Positions 22,341-31,910 of a stretch of 64,000 nucleotides of DNA are shown piece after piece. The notes beneath the pieces were generated by a model. It was not told the DNA's origin, did no database searches, and saw only the letters and a program-made list of their open reading frames with translations. Where the stretch lies: positions 1,178,001 to 1,242,000 of the forward strand of contig NZ_CAXIED010000001.1 of the NCBI RefSeq assembly GCF_964023145.1. The letters run 5' to 3'. Within the stretch, counting starts at the first letter, position 1, and every line of letters begins with the position of its first letter. Made by a program: the position numbers and the translations under genes. This DNA comes from Chlamydia sp. BM-2023. GTDB taxonomy: Bacteria; Chlamydiota; Chlamydiia; Chlamydiales; Chlamydiaceae.

Positions 22341-22389
22341 GAAAAAACGTTTCTTTTTAAAGAGATTCTCTTTTAAGAAACGTTTTTTC
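22341..22389. terminator. Bidirectional terminator between glgP and pdhC
   Basis: A perfect 15-bp inverted repeat, GAAAAAACGTTTCTT (22341-22355) and AAGAAACGTTTTTTC (22375-22389), has a smaller stem inside the loop (AAAGAG with CTCTTT). The A-tract and T-tract at the stem base give a run of U on the RNA from either strand, so it can terminate both convergent genes. Confidence 0.85.
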
Positions 22390-22401
22390 TGTTTTGTATT
22401 T

Positions 22402-23691
22402 TTAGTTTAATAAAAGTACGGAAGGGGCTTCTAGAATTTTCTGTAGGCGTTTCATAAACATGGCTGCAGGATAGCCATCAACTACGCGATGATCTACAGA
22501 TAGTGTCAGGATACACGTAGCACCCACAGTAATTTCGCCATTAATTACCACGGCTTCTTCTTGGATACTTCCTACAGCAAGAATAGCTGCTTGAGGAGGG
22601 TTAACAATCGCCGTGAATTCTGTAATTCCAGTCATTCCTAGATTAGAAACACAAAAGGATCCTCCCTTATATTCTTCCTCTTTTAGAGACTGGGATTTTG
22701 CTTTAGAAGCTAAACTTTTAATTTCTGCAGAGATCATCCCAACATTTTTACGATCTGCACAGCGTACAATTGGTGTAATAATACCATCAGAAATAGCTAC
22801 TGCTATAGAAATATCAATAGTTTCAAAGCGAACAATTTTATTATCAACACTATTAAATCCAGAATTTATTTCTGGAAATTCTTTTAAAGCTAAGGCACAG
22901 GCTCGGACAATACAATCGTTAATCGAAAGTTTGATGCCTTGAACCTGTAGTTCTTTAAGTAAAGCTAATAAAGGAGAAGCATAAACTTTTTGACGTACAT
23001 AAAAATGAGGAATAAAGGTTTTTGCTGCTTGTAATCTTTGTGAGATAATTTCTCTTACAGGAGAGAGATCCTCTTCATAATAGGATCCAGGAAGCACATT
23101 AGGTGCTTCAGGATAACCGAAACCTGCGATACCCTTAGTAGGGGCATTTTCTAAATCTTTTTCAACTATGCGTCCTCCGGGACCACTACCTTTGACTCCA
23201 GAAATATCGAGATTTTTTTCTTTTGCTAGACGCCTGGCAAGAGGAGAAACAGGGGATTTTGATGAATCTTGTTTTAAGGCTAATGGTTCAGAAAGAGGAG
23301 GCTCTGGTTTAAATCCAAATGCAACCATCATGGGGGATGCGTTTTGAGTCATTACCTCAGAAGAGGGATTTTCTATTTGATCCGTTATTTCCTGAGAAGA
23401 CACGGAAGTTGCTGTCTTGGGAAGTAAATCTTCTAAATTAAACTCTTCATCTTTTTCTGTTGATATTACAGCTATAGGAGAGCCTATTTGTACTTTTGTT
23501 CCTTCTTGAACAATAATGTTTCGAAACCAGCCATCTTCAGCTGCAGTATGTTCTAAGACTGCCTTGTCTGTTGATATTTCCATAAGAACATCACCAAACT
23601 CTATCTTATCGCCATTTTTCTTATGCCACTTTACGATTGTCCCAACTTCCATAGTGGGAGAAAGCTTAGGCATCTTTAATAGGGAAATCAC
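22402..23691 (-). CDS. pdhC: Pyruvate dehydrogenase E2, dihydrolipoamide acetyltransferase
   Basis: This 429-aa E2 core of the pyruvate dehydrogenase complex transfers acetyl groups from lipoate to CoA. It has one N-terminal lipoyl domain (lipoyl Lys43 in STDKAVLEHT), a flexible linker, the E1/E3-binding segment VSPLARRLAKEKNLDISGVK, and the catalytic acyltransferase domain ending with the active-site HRVVDG (His401). It is last in the pdhA-pdhB-pdhC order with a 4-bp gap to pdhB. No E3 (lpd) gene is in this window. Confidence 0.96.
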   Translation of the reverse strand: MISLLKMPKLSPTMEVGTIVKWHKKNGDKIEFGDVLMEISTDKAVLEHTAAEDGWFRNIIVQEGTKVQIGSPIAVISTEKDEEFNLEDLLPKTATSVSSQEITDQIENPSSEVMTQNASPMMVAFGFKPEPPLSEPLALKQDSSKSPVSPLARRLAKEKNLDISGVKGSGPGGRIVEKDLENAPTKGIAGFGYPEAPNVLPGSYYEEDLSPVREIISQRLQAAKTFIPHFYVRQKVYASPLLALLKELQVQGIKLSINDCIVRACALALKEFPEINSGFNSVDNKIVRFETIDISIAVAISDGIITPIVRCADRKNVGMISAEIKSLASKAKSQSLKEEEYKGGSFCVSNLGMTGITEFTAIVNPPQAAILAVGSIQEEAVVINGEITVGATCILTLSVDHRVVDGYPAAMFMKRLQKILEAPSVLLLN

Positions 23692-23695
23692 AAAT

Positions 23696-24688
23696 TTACC
23701 TCATGATCTTTTCGATAGTATCTAAAATGCGGTTAACGTTAGGAAGAGTCGCTTGTTCCAAAGTCCTATTATAGGGCATGGGAGTTTCTTTTTGGCATAC
23801 TCTTAACGGGGGATTGTCTAGGTAATCAAAAACATGCTCTGTAACTTCAGTAATAATTTCTGCTGAAATTCCCGCGAAATAATGACCTTCCTCTACGACT
23901 ATACAATTTCCTGTTTTCTTTACTGAGGAAAATATTCCAGAGATGTCTAAAGGCTTGATTGTTCGTAAGTCAATAATTTCTATGGACAGGCCATAGCGTT
24001 GCTTAGCTATTTTCACAGCTTGTTGGGTTATAGCAACCATACGACCATAAGTAATAATCGTTAGGTCTTTTCCTTCTTCTATAACACGAGATTTGCCAAT
24101 AGGAACTAAATACTCTTCAGTAGGAACTTCTCCCTTTAAATTATACTCCAACTCATTTTCTAAAAAGAGGACAGGGTTATTATTTCTAATTGCAGATTTT
24201 AATAAACCTTTAGCGTCATACGGGGTGGAAGGGTAAACAATGATTAATCCGGGAATATTAGCATATAAAGCTTCTATGCAATGAGAATGCTGGCAAGAGA
24301 CTTGTGCTGCGGCTCCGTTGGGTCCTCGAAATACTATAGGAACAGAAAACTTCCCTCCGGTCATATAGTGCATTTTCGCGGCGTGAGAAATAATTTGATC
24401 TGCAGCAACTAATGAGAAATTCCAACTCATAAATTCTATGATGGGACGTAGACCTGTTAAGGCTGCTCCAACTCCAATTCCTGCAAACCCGGCTTCGCTA
24501 ATTGGTGTGTCGATAACTCTTGACGCTGACCACTTGTCTAAAAGACCCTTGGTAACTTTGTAGGCGCCGTTATATTCACCGACTTCTTCTCCTAATATAC
24601 ATACATTAGGATCCCTAGTCATTTCTTCATCAATAGCTTCTCTAATGGCTTCGCGGATTTCTAAAGTAACGTATTTAGGCATAGACAC
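23696..24688 (-). CDS. pdhB: Pyruvate dehydrogenase E1 component, beta subunit
   Basis: This 330-aa E1-beta subunit forms the heterotetrameric decarboxylase with PdhA. Typical transketolase-like blocks are EAIDEEMTRDPNVCILGEEVG, GRDP-type FMSWNFSLVAADQI, RGPNGAAAQVSCQHSH and the C-terminal IIEVIDLRT-like segment (LSIEIIDLRTIKPLD). It overlaps pdhA by 14 nt, indicating a tightly coupled operon. Length is normal. Confidence 0.96.
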   Translation of the reverse strand: MSMPKYVTLEIREAIREAIDEEMTRDPNVCILGEEVGEYNGAYKVTKGLLDKWSASRVIDTPISEAGFAGIGVGAALTGLRPIIEFMSWNFSLVAADQIISHAAKMHYMTGGKFSVPIVFRGPNGAAAQVSCQHSHCIEALYANIPGLIIVYPSTPYDAKGLLKSAIRNNNPVLFLENELEYNLKGEVPTEEYLVPIGKSRVIEEGKDLTIITYGRMVAITQQAVKIAKQRYGLSIEIIDLRTIKPLDISGIFSSVKKTGNCIVVEEGHYFAGISAEIITEVTEHVFDYLDNPPLRVCQKETPMPYNRTLEQATLPNVNRILDTIEKIMR

Positions 24689-25724
24689 CTTCTTCTAGTG
24701 TGGCAATCTCTGGATCAGGATCTGATTTTGCTTTGGTAAATGCTTGAAGGACTTCATTTTTACATTCTTGACGGAGGACTTGGAAATCGTTTTCTGATAG
24801 CACTCCCAAACGAACTAACCAGTCTTTAGCAAAAACAATAGGGTCTTTTTTTAGTAAACACTGCATTTCTTCTTTGCTTCTATAAAGATTGGGGTCGGAA
24901 ATTGAATGGCCTCGGAATCGAGAGCATAAACACTCCACAATAACGGGGAGGTTATTCTTTTGCATATAACTATAGGCTTCTTTAAAACCTAAGAGACAGT
25001 TAAAAAGATCAAAACCGTTCATAGTAAATGAGCTTATCCCGTAAGAAGATCCTTGAGATTCTCCTATGGGTTGTTTAGCAATAGCTCGATTAAGGGCAGT
25101 GCCCATTCCCCAACCGTTATTTTCTATGATAAGCATGAGAGGAAGATTATGAAGAGAAACAAAGTTTAGTGTTTCGTGAAATACTCCTTGAGCAACTGCG
25201 CCATCTCCAAGGAATCCCAGAGAAATTTTGTTTTCATTACGATACTTAATTGCAAAAGCCGCTCCTGCGGCAAGGGGTATCTGGCCTCCAACAATTCCAA
25301 ATCCTCCGGGAAAATTAGATCCACACATGTGCATAGATCCCCCTCGACCTAATGCACAGCCCGTGGCTTTTCCTAAGAGTTCAGCAGCAAGGGAGTGTAG
25401 AGGGATGTTTAATAGTATTGCCAAAGCATGGCAGCGATATGAAGAGAAAAACCACTGGTCTATTCCAGTATTTGCGAGAGCTGCTGTAGCAACGGCTTCC
25501 TGACCAGAATAAGAATGATAAAAACCGCCTACCAATCCCTCTAAATAAGCTTCTTCTCCTCGAGCTTCGAATTCACGAATCATCATCATCTGCTTGAGCA
25601 GAGCTAAGCATTGGGGAGCTCCATATGTTTCAATAATATTTTTTATAGAGGTCTCATCTGATTTTTGAGAGGCGATATTGTAGTGAAAAATGTCAGGCAT
25701 GTCTTGATACGAGAGTTGCGTCAA
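24675..25724 (-). CDS. pdhA: Pyruvate dehydrogenase E1 component, alpha subunit
   Basis: This 349-aa thiamine-diphosphate-binding subunit is of the alpha2beta2 type. The TPP motif runs from GDGAVAQG to IENNGWGMGT, and the phosphorylation-loop region SRFRGHSISDPNLYR is present, as in E1-alpha families. It is the first gene of pdhABC. The 102-bp gap upstream is shared with a divergent gene at 25.8 kb. Confidence 0.96.
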   Translation of the reverse strand: MTQLSYQDMPDIFHYNIASQKSDETSIKNIIETYGAPQCLALLKQMMMIREFEARGEEAYLEGLVGGFYHSYSGQEAVATAALANTGIDQWFFSSYRCHALAILLNIPLHSLAAELLGKATGCALGRGGSMHMCGSNFPGGFGIVGGQIPLAAGAAFAIKYRNENKISLGFLGDGAVAQGVFHETLNFVSLHNLPLMLIIENNGWGMGTALNRAIAKQPIGESQGSSYGISSFTMNGFDLFNCLLGFKEAYSYMQKNNLPVIVECLCSRFRGHSISDPNLYRSKEEMQCLLKKDPIVFAKDWLVRLGVLSENDFQVLRQECKNEVLQAFTKAKSDPDPEIATLEEGVYA

Positions 25725-25865
25725 GGATTAAGTTCTCTCTCATTATAAAGTCATGGATTTGAAAAGACAAGACCAAAAAAGTAATTAAGTTTTTTAAAAA
25801 AAGAAAAAACTTTAATATCTCCTCGTTTGTATATTCCCGATCAAGAAGTAAAGGACTGTGGACAC

Positions 25866-26897
25866 ATGGACGTTTTTAGTAGACTAAACGGTCAGAATCA
25901 TTTTTATGTGGAACAGATAGATGGTGTAATGAGGGATCCTCATAACCACGATGATAGTAACAATCAAAAGAATAAAGAACTTAAAAAAAAATTACTAAAT
26001 ATTACGAAACGCGTTGTGACTTCAGCGCAAGAATTTCAAAGGGGGAGGCAAGAATCTAGTCATTATTTAAAAAAAACGCAGTGGTTGCCTTATAAAAACG
26101 AAGAGCTGGAAGAGACTAGAGAGTTATTTTCCATGCTTACATCAATAGATCAAAAATTAGCTCAGTTATTTTTTTATGTTCCTAGTTGTGGGTTAGGTTG
26201 GGATGATTTTGTATCAACGATTCGTTATTTAGAACAGAACGATGGGTTGGGTGGGGTTTTATTGTCCTGCGGTCCCTTCGAACAGCAGTGTAGGTATATT
26301 CGTTGTTTTAACCAGTCTCAGACAATTCCTCTGCTTATAGGTGCTTCTATACCGTATAGTTTGGAATTTTATCTCTCATACCAAGGTTTGTCTTTAATGG
26401 ATTGTAAGGACACCTATGACCTGGGGATTGATTTAGGGAAATTTCTTAAAACTAGCGGAGTCCTGATTTCTTTAATTTTTCAAGAAATTATCAGCATGGA
26501 TTTAACTCACTATGCTCAGCTTATCAAGGGGTTAAGGTGTTCTGGAAATGTTCAAGGAAAATTGCACCACTGCGAATGCTCTTCTAATACAACGACACCG
26601 GGTCCTATTGCTTTACGTTATAGTTTAGCAAACACTATTCGCAGTTTGGCAATAGACGTAGATTTTTCTAGTTTGAGGTTTATGAGTTGCTCAATGCTGT
26701 CAAATATTGAAGGAACTATTAAATCTTTAAATTGTGGGGTAGAGTGCTTTACTTTTTCTAACTTTAAAGAGCTTAAAGCTGGAATCAAAGCTTTAACTCA
26801 ATTAATTACCACAGGACAAATTAGTCCTACACTTATCAATAAAAGTATAATCAAAGTTTTAATGCTGAAAAGACGCTTTCGAGCAATGTGCGTATAA
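25866..26897 (+). CDS. Conserved chlamydial protein of unknown function
   Basis: From the ATG at 25866 the product is 343 aa; an in-frame TTG at 25827 would give 356 aa. The ATG has an AAAGGA motif about 13 nt upstream. The protein is soluble, with a charged N-terminal third rich in Lys, His and Asn, and a mixed C-terminal part with several cysteines. I recognise no catalytic motif and no signal peptide. It sits between pdhA (divergent) and lpxD (convergent, 8 bp apart), a place where C. trachomatis and C. pneumoniae also keep an uncharacterised gene (from memory). Confidence 0.75.
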   Translation: MDVFSRLNGQNHFYVEQIDGVMRDPHNHDDSNNQKNKELKKKLLNITKRVVTSAQEFQRGRQESSHYLKKTQWLPYKNEELEETRELFSMLTSIDQKLAQLFFYVPSCGLGWDDFVSTIRYLEQNDGLGGVLLSCGPFEQQCRYIRCFNQSQTIPLLIGASIPYSLEFYLSYQGLSLMDCKDTYDLGIDLGKFLKTSGVLISLIFQEIISMDLTHYAQLIKGLRCSGNVQGKLHHCECSSNTTTPGPIALRYSLANTIRSLAIDVDFSSLRFMSCSMLSNIEGTIKSLNCGVECFTFSNFKELKAGIKALTQLITTGQISPTLINKSIIKVLMLKRRFRAMCV

Positions 26898-26905
26898 ATT
26901 ATATA

Positions 26906-27985
26906 CTAGGGGATTGTGTGCGTTTCTTCTGTATTTGCAACCGATCCCTTTAGTTTTTCTTCTAACAGGCTTACACGCTCTTCTAACCTAGGTAAATTCC
27001 GTATTTTAGCAACTTGACGGTGGATTTCTTGATAAGGGCGTGCGGGAGCTCCTCCATAAATTCCCGGAGAACAAATAGATTTTGTCACTCCTGTTTGGGC
27101 CATCATAATTACATGATCGGTTATTGAAATATGACCCGTAATTCCTGCCTGCCCGCCAATAATTACATGGTTACCTATTTTTGTAGAACCTGCGATTCCT
27201 GCTTGAGCAACAATCATGCAGTGTTTTCCAACTTCTATATGATGGGCAACTTGAACTTGGTTATCAATTTTAGTCCCTTCACCAATTATAGTGTTTTTGA
27301 AACGACCTCTATCGATTGTAGTGTTTGCTCCAATCTCCACATCGTCTTCAATAATGACCTGACCTAGATGCTTGAGGTGCTTGTGTCGACCAAAAGCATT
27401 GGTAATATAACCGAAACCACAGGAACCAATAACAGCTCCTGGCTGAACAATCACACGTTTGCCTATTATTACGCGCTCACGAATGACTACTTTGGGATAA
27501 ATAACGCATTGTTCTTTTAAAGTAGAGCCAGCACCAATAATGCTTCCTGCTCCAATAGAAGAAAAATCTCCGATACAGGCGTTTTGGCAAATAACGGCAT
27601 AAGGCTCTATGCAAACATCCTTACCAATCTGTGCTGTTGGGTGAATAACTGCTGTGGGATGAATTCCTGGAAATCCAGAATCAATAGGGGAGATGAATAG
27701 CTCCACGCATTTTTGAAAAGCTATTGAAGGAAATTCAGAAACTACTAAGAAATTTTTATTTAGATGGCCGTATTTTTGAGCTTGAGCTCGTGATAAAATA
27801 ATGGCTCCTGCTTGAGTAGTTTTTATAAAACGAGCGTATTTCTCGTTGTCTACAAAAGTTACATGATTAGCACAAGCTTCACTTATTTCTTCAATACCAG
27901 AAATAGGAGTTTCTGCATTTCCTTGAACTTCAACTTGTAATAAGTCTGCTAACTGTTGAAGAGTGTAAACAGGTTCTTGGGACAT
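26906..27985 (-). CDS. lpxD: UDP-3-O-acyl-glucosamine N-acyltransferase LpxD
   Basis: This 359-aa enzyme adds the amide-linked acyl chain in lipid A synthesis, using acyl-ACP. An N-terminal uridine-binding domain (about 1-100) precedes a left-handed beta-helix made of hexapeptide repeats such as IGKDVC, IGDFSS, VIGSCG and IGANTT. The active-site His lies in [11 protein letters not shown]-terminal helical extension ends the protein. It is downstream of skp by 27 bp in the usual bamA-skp-lpxD order. Confidence 0.96.
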   Translation of the reverse strand: MSQEPVYTLQQLADLLQVEVQGNAETPISGIEEISEACANHVTFVDNEKYARFIKTTQAGAIILSRAQAQKYGHLNKNFLVVSEFPSIAFQKCVELFISPIDSGFPGIHPTAVIHPTAQIGKDVCIEPYAVICQNACIGDFSSIGAGSIIGAGSTLKEQCVIYPKVVIRERVIIGKRVIVQPGAVIGSCGFGYITNAFGRHKHLKHLGQVIIEDDVEIGANTTIDRGRFKNTIIGEGTKIDNQVQVAHHIEVGKHCMIVAQAGIAGSTKIGNHVIIGGQAGITGHISITDHVIMMAQTGVTKSICSPGIYGGAPARPYQEIHRQVAKIRNLPRLEERVSLLEEKLKGSVANTEETHTIP

Positions 27986-28012
27986 ACAAAACTCCTTGGT
28001 TCTTGAGGCATC

Positions 28013-28549
28013 TTAGTTATTTTTGAAAGATTCATCAAGAATTTTGATAATTTCATTCGTTTTATCGGCGCCATGAGAAATAGATAACACTACTTCATCG
28101 TTTAGAATAGCTTGTAGGCCTTCTTTTTTCTGAACCATTTCAGCAGCTTTTTTTACTTCCTGAATAAGTTTTTGCACTCTCTTCATATTGCTTTGATTCA
28201 ACATTTGGTAATATTGAGATTGTAAAGCATTGTATTCAGAGGAAAGACCTTCAAATTTTTTACGTAGTTCTTCGGCTGATGAACTAGAAAGACCTTCCAT
28301 ATAGTCTTCATCTTGCAGCTTATTATAAAGCGATGTTAGTTCCTCTTCCATTTTTTCTGAATTTTTCGAAAATTGCATTTTCATATTTTCGAGTTCTTCA
28401 GTTTCTTTTTTCCCAAAAAGAGACTCGTCTAAGCAACGTTTTAAACTAACAGTGCCTAAAACTCCTTCGGAAGAATCATCCGCGGAAGCTTTCTGCGTAC
28501 TAGCTAAAGCCAATAAAATTAAACAAACAGAATATAAGGATTTTTTCAT
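28013..28549 (-). CDS. skp: Periplasmic chaperone Skp/OmpH
   Basis: This 178-aa protein has a cleavable signal peptide (KKSLYSVCLILLALASTQ, cleavage after KASA at about residue 23) and a long charged helical region (residues 50-140) expected to form the coiled-coil arms that hold unfolded outer-membrane proteins. It is encoded between bamA and lpxD, so assembly factor, chaperone and lipid A enzyme are probably made together. Confidence 0.92.
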   Translation of the reverse strand: MKKSLYSVCLILLALASTQKASADDSSEGVLGTVSLKRCLDESLFGKKETEELENMKMQFSKNSEKMEEELTSLYNKLQDEDYMEGLSSSSAEELRKKFEGLSSEYNALQSQYYQMLNQSNMKRVQKLIQEVKKAAEMVQKKEGLQAILNDEVVLSISHGADKTNEIIKILDESFKNN

Positions 28550-28658
28550 TACTAACCTTTATTAAGATCTAAGAGATAAAGAATCATAGATTATCAAAAG
28601 AGTCCTCTGAAGACAACCTAAGATTCAAGGTTTGCCACACTTTATAATCCCACTATAT

Positions 28659-31031
28659 TTAGAAGACGCCTCCAAGAGCAAAGAAGAAGCGTTGTGAAAC
28701 ATCGATCTTTTCTCCTTGGAACATTTCTGTAGGACGGAATGGCCAACCAAATCCTAACATAACAGGAACGTTATTCATTACATCAAAACGCAGGCCAAAT
28801 CCAGCACTACCACAAAGATCCTTCAATCGAATGGTGTATTCTTTAAGGCCAATAAATCCTGAATCTAAGAATACAAATGCACTAACATTAGGATTATTGA
28901 TTAGAGGATATTGGAATTCTTCAGTAAGTAGTAAGGAAGATAATCCGCCTTGTGGTTCAGTTGGTGAGAATTTAGGGCCAATAAGAAATGGTTTATATCC
29001 TCGAACTGTGGTTTCTCCTCCTAAGAAGAAACGTTCGCTCATAGGAATGCCGTCTATAGTGGTATCGCTAAATGGTTTGAGGAACTGCGCCTCAGCTTTG
29101 AGTTTCAAAACTCCTTTTCTTGTTAGCTTGCGATATATCGAGCTATTAAGAGTAAGTTTTGTGAAATGATACGAACCGCCAAGACCGGAAACTTCAAAGT
29201 TTACCCCTCCACGTATTCCTGTCGTAGGATTTCGAGGATTATTTACGGAATCGTAATTTAAATTTACTCCGGCAGCAGAAACGAAGCCTTTGTTACTTTC
29301 AAGATCTGGACCAGCAAGGGTCTTTTTCTTTTTATGCAAGCTTGTTTGACTTCCACGATAGTAAATACCGTATTTCAAGTTTTTGTTGAGAATATAGGTT
29401 GTACTGACGTTCCCACCATAAGTCTCAACAGAATACTCTTTAGAAAGTGCTCTGTTGATGGATTTATCGAGCTCTACTCCTAAAATCCAAGGTGTGTTTA
29501 AGAAATGAGGTTTTGTCCACTTCATAGTGTAATCAGTAACCTTATCTCCAAAATTAGCCTTTAAGAATAAATATTCTCCGCCTCCTCTTAAACACCTAAA
29601 GCCTTTAGAGAATAGATGGCGGATACCTAGTAAATCAAAATTACTTTCAGATAGCTCAATGCCACCAAAAAGATTGTCTAGGGAACTAAATCCTAAGAAT
29701 AACCCTAGATTTCCTGTTGTGGTCTCTTTGACTTCTATAAAGATGTCTCGATATTCTTCTGCGTTATCTAGAGGATCTAATTGCGAGCGTACGGTATATA
29801 CGCTAACACTTTGGAAATAACCAGTATTTCTTAAACGTTGTTCCGTATCTTCAAGTTTTAATCTATTAAAAGTATCTCCAGGGAATAGACTACTTTCATG
29901 CAAAATCACATCGTGTTTCGTATGGGTATTTCCTGTGATTTTGATTAGACCAACTTTGTAAGGAGATCCTTCGCTTACTTGATAAGTAACATCATAAACA
30001 GGACACGATGCGTGAGGAGAGAAATTTACATCAATATTAGTATTGATGTAACCGTACTTAGCGTAAACATTTCTAATATTTTGAGCCCCGTCCCAGATGT
30101 TTTCAGGACAGTAAATATCATTAGGACCTACAGATAGCTGTTTTTCTATAAGCCGTCTTGGTAAAACATCAAAGCCACTGATGTGTACATGTCCCAGTGT
30201 ATATAGGGGGCCTTTGTCTACATTCATGTAGAGTATAATATTGCCAGTTGCATCTACTTCGCGTTGTGGCGTAACTGTTGCGTCAGCATACCCCAAATTG
30301 TGTAAGTAATTGACTACTGCAAAACAGTCTTGCTCTACAATATCCGGATGATAGAGACCGCTTCCCGTGAACCAACTTGTGGTTTTGGAATATTGCTTAG
30401 TAAGAATAATTTCTTTAACATCGGCTTTTTCAGCGCGGTTAAGGCCACAGAACTCTAACTTTTTAATTTTTCCGCAAGGGCCTTCTGTAATTCGAACAGT
30501 GATATCAATATAACCACAATGCTCGTTATGATCTAATTCGTAGCAGAGTTGGGATTCAAAATAACCTCGCTTGAGATAAAGAACTTTAAGTTCGTCAAAG
30601 TTTTTTAAGAATTTTTCTCTATCAAACAAGTCATTTGTATTGATCTGCAATGTCTTCAGAATTTTGTGGTTGGGAAGGGCTTCATTCCCAAGAATACGGA
30701 TTTTGCGGATGCAAGGCTTGGCTACAAGAACCAAGGATATAGTAGTTTTACCGTTAGAGAAATCAACTTTTGGCTCTACCTTATCGTATTCTTTAGATAG
30801 TTTACGTAGGTCTTCGTCAAAATCTGCCTGAGAAAACAAAGCGCCGCTTTTTGTTTTTAATTTAGGCAAAGGATGTTTATTTAAAGAGTTTTCACCCTCA
30901 GTTGTAATAGTAATAGATTCAACTAGTGTGTACCCTTCTTTGACAGTTTCTGTAGCCGCTAGAGCTAATGGGGCTTGGATTAGCGCCAAGACAGTAAACC
31001 GCAGAATAACTTTATTTCGCATCATGAACAT
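28659..31031 (-). CDS. bamA: Outer membrane protein assembly factor BamA (Omp85)
   Basis: This 790-aa BamA folds and inserts beta-barrel proteins. A signal peptide (about residues 1-25) is followed by five POTRA-like repeats up to about residue 440, and a C-terminal 16-strand barrel with the loop-6 motif VRGYKP (VRGF/Y type). It ends in a terminal Phe, as outer-membrane barrels do. Two Met codons lie at the start (MFMMRN), so the first residue is uncertain by a few positions. It heads the bamA-skp-lpxD unit. Confidence 0.96.
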   Translation of the reverse strand: MFMMRNKVILRFTVLALIQAPLALAATETVKEGYTLVESITITTEGENSLNKHPLPKLKTKSGALFSQADFDEDLRKLSKEYDKVEPKVDFSNGKTTISLVLVAKPCIRKIRILGNEALPNHKILKTLQINTNDLFDREKFLKNFDELKVLYLKRGYFESQLCYELDHNEHCGYIDITVRITEGPCGKIKKLEFCGLNRAEKADVKEIILTKQYSKTTSWFTGSGLYHPDIVEQDCFAVVNYLHNLGYADATVTPQREVDATGNIILYMNVDKGPLYTLGHVHISGFDVLPRRLIEKQLSVGPNDIYCPENIWDGAQNIRNVYAKYGYINTNIDVNFSPHASCPVYDVTYQVSEGSPYKVGLIKITGNTHTKHDVILHESSLFPGDTFNRLKLEDTEQRLRNTGYFQSVSVYTVRSQLDPLDNAEEYRDIFIEVKETTTGNLGLFLGFSSLDNLFGGIELSESNFDLLGIRHLFSKGFRCLRGGGEYLFLKANFGDKVTDYTMKWTKPHFLNTPWILGVELDKSINRALSKEYSVETYGGNVSTTYILNKNLKYGIYYRGSQTSLHKKKKTLAGPDLESNKGFVSAAGVNLNYDSVNNPRNPTTGIRGGVNFEVSGLGGSYHFTKLTLNSSIYRKLTRKGVLKLKAEAQFLKPFSDTTIDGIPMSERFFLGGETTVRGYKPFLIGPKFSPTEPQGGLSSLLLTEEFQYPLINNPNVSAFVFLDSGFIGLKEYTIRLKDLCGSAGFGLRFDVMNNVPVMLGFGWPFRPTEMFQGEKIDVSQRFFFALGGVF

Positions 31032-31182
31032 TCCAAAGAATTTCCCCTAAGACAGAAAAACTTGTTTTATTGAAGTAAGCACAAAAATAAGGACTAGGAT
31101 GTTTTTTAACAAGATCTTACTATTTTGGTTATTTATAGAGCATTCAGAGATGCTTATGTTCTTACAACAAAAAAATTCAAGT

Positions 31183-31785
31183 TTAATATGGATTTCTTCC
31201 AGAAAATGCCCTGGCAAGAGTTCCCGAATCTATATAATCAAAAGACAGGCCTATTGGCAAGCCTAAAGCTAAACGAGAAATAGAAACAGAAGCAGAAGCT
31301 AACTCTTGTTTTAAGAAAAGAGCTGTGGCGTCTCCCTCTAGAGTAGCGTCTAAGGCTAAAATAATTTCTTTTGGTTTTAGAATTTCTATGCGTTGTTTTA
31401 ATAAGTTCATTCTTTCCGAATCAATATGTTTTCCGGATATAGGGGACAACAATGTTCCTAGAACATAGTAATGACCTTTAAATATTTGAGAGCGTTCGAA
31501 TGCAAATACGTCTTTAGGTGTGGCAAGAATGCATAGGGTGGCAGTGTCGCGGCCCTCCTGACAAAAGTCACACGCACTTTCTGGAAGGTTTTTCAAACAA
31601 AAACAAGTGGAGCAGTGGCTGCGTGCGGCAGAAACTTCAGAGAAGGCCTGTCCCATAGCTTCTAGTTGATCCTGATCCCATTCAAGCAATTCGAAAGCTA
31701 ACTTTTCAGCAGTTTTAAATCCTATCCCTGGAAGTTTTCTAAGAAAAGAGATTAATTTGGATAAATAATCCGGATACTTTAGCAT
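31183..31785 (-). CDS. recR: Recombination mediator RecR
   Basis: This 200-aa RecR acts with RecO/RecF to load RecA on gapped DNA. The N-terminal helix-hairpin-helix (LPGIGFKTAEKLAFELLEW) is followed by a C4 zinc finger (CSTCFC ... CDFC) and a Toprim domain. The C-terminus has the Walker-like LGLPIGLSFDYID. It is divergent from fabH across a 119-bp gap, which is standard chlamydial order. Confidence 0.95.
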   Translation of the reverse strand: MLKYPDYLSKLISFLRKLPGIGFKTAEKLAFELLEWDQDQLEAMGQAFSEVSAARSHCSTCFCLKNLPESACDFCQEGRDTATLCILATPKDVFAFERSQIFKGHYYVLGTLLSPISGKHIDSERMNLLKQRIEILKPKEIILALDATLEGDATALFLKQELASASVSISRLALGLPIGLSFDYIDSGTLARAFSGRNPY

Positions 31786-31910
31786 ATTAGAACTTAGCTA
31801 TAATTTTTAATTTGTCTCGAAACTAGAGAAGAGACTTATACCTAAAATAAAGGTTAGGGTATAAACTCTTTGAATAGTATACTAGCTTTTTTCTTTATTT
31901 ATGGTTGTTC

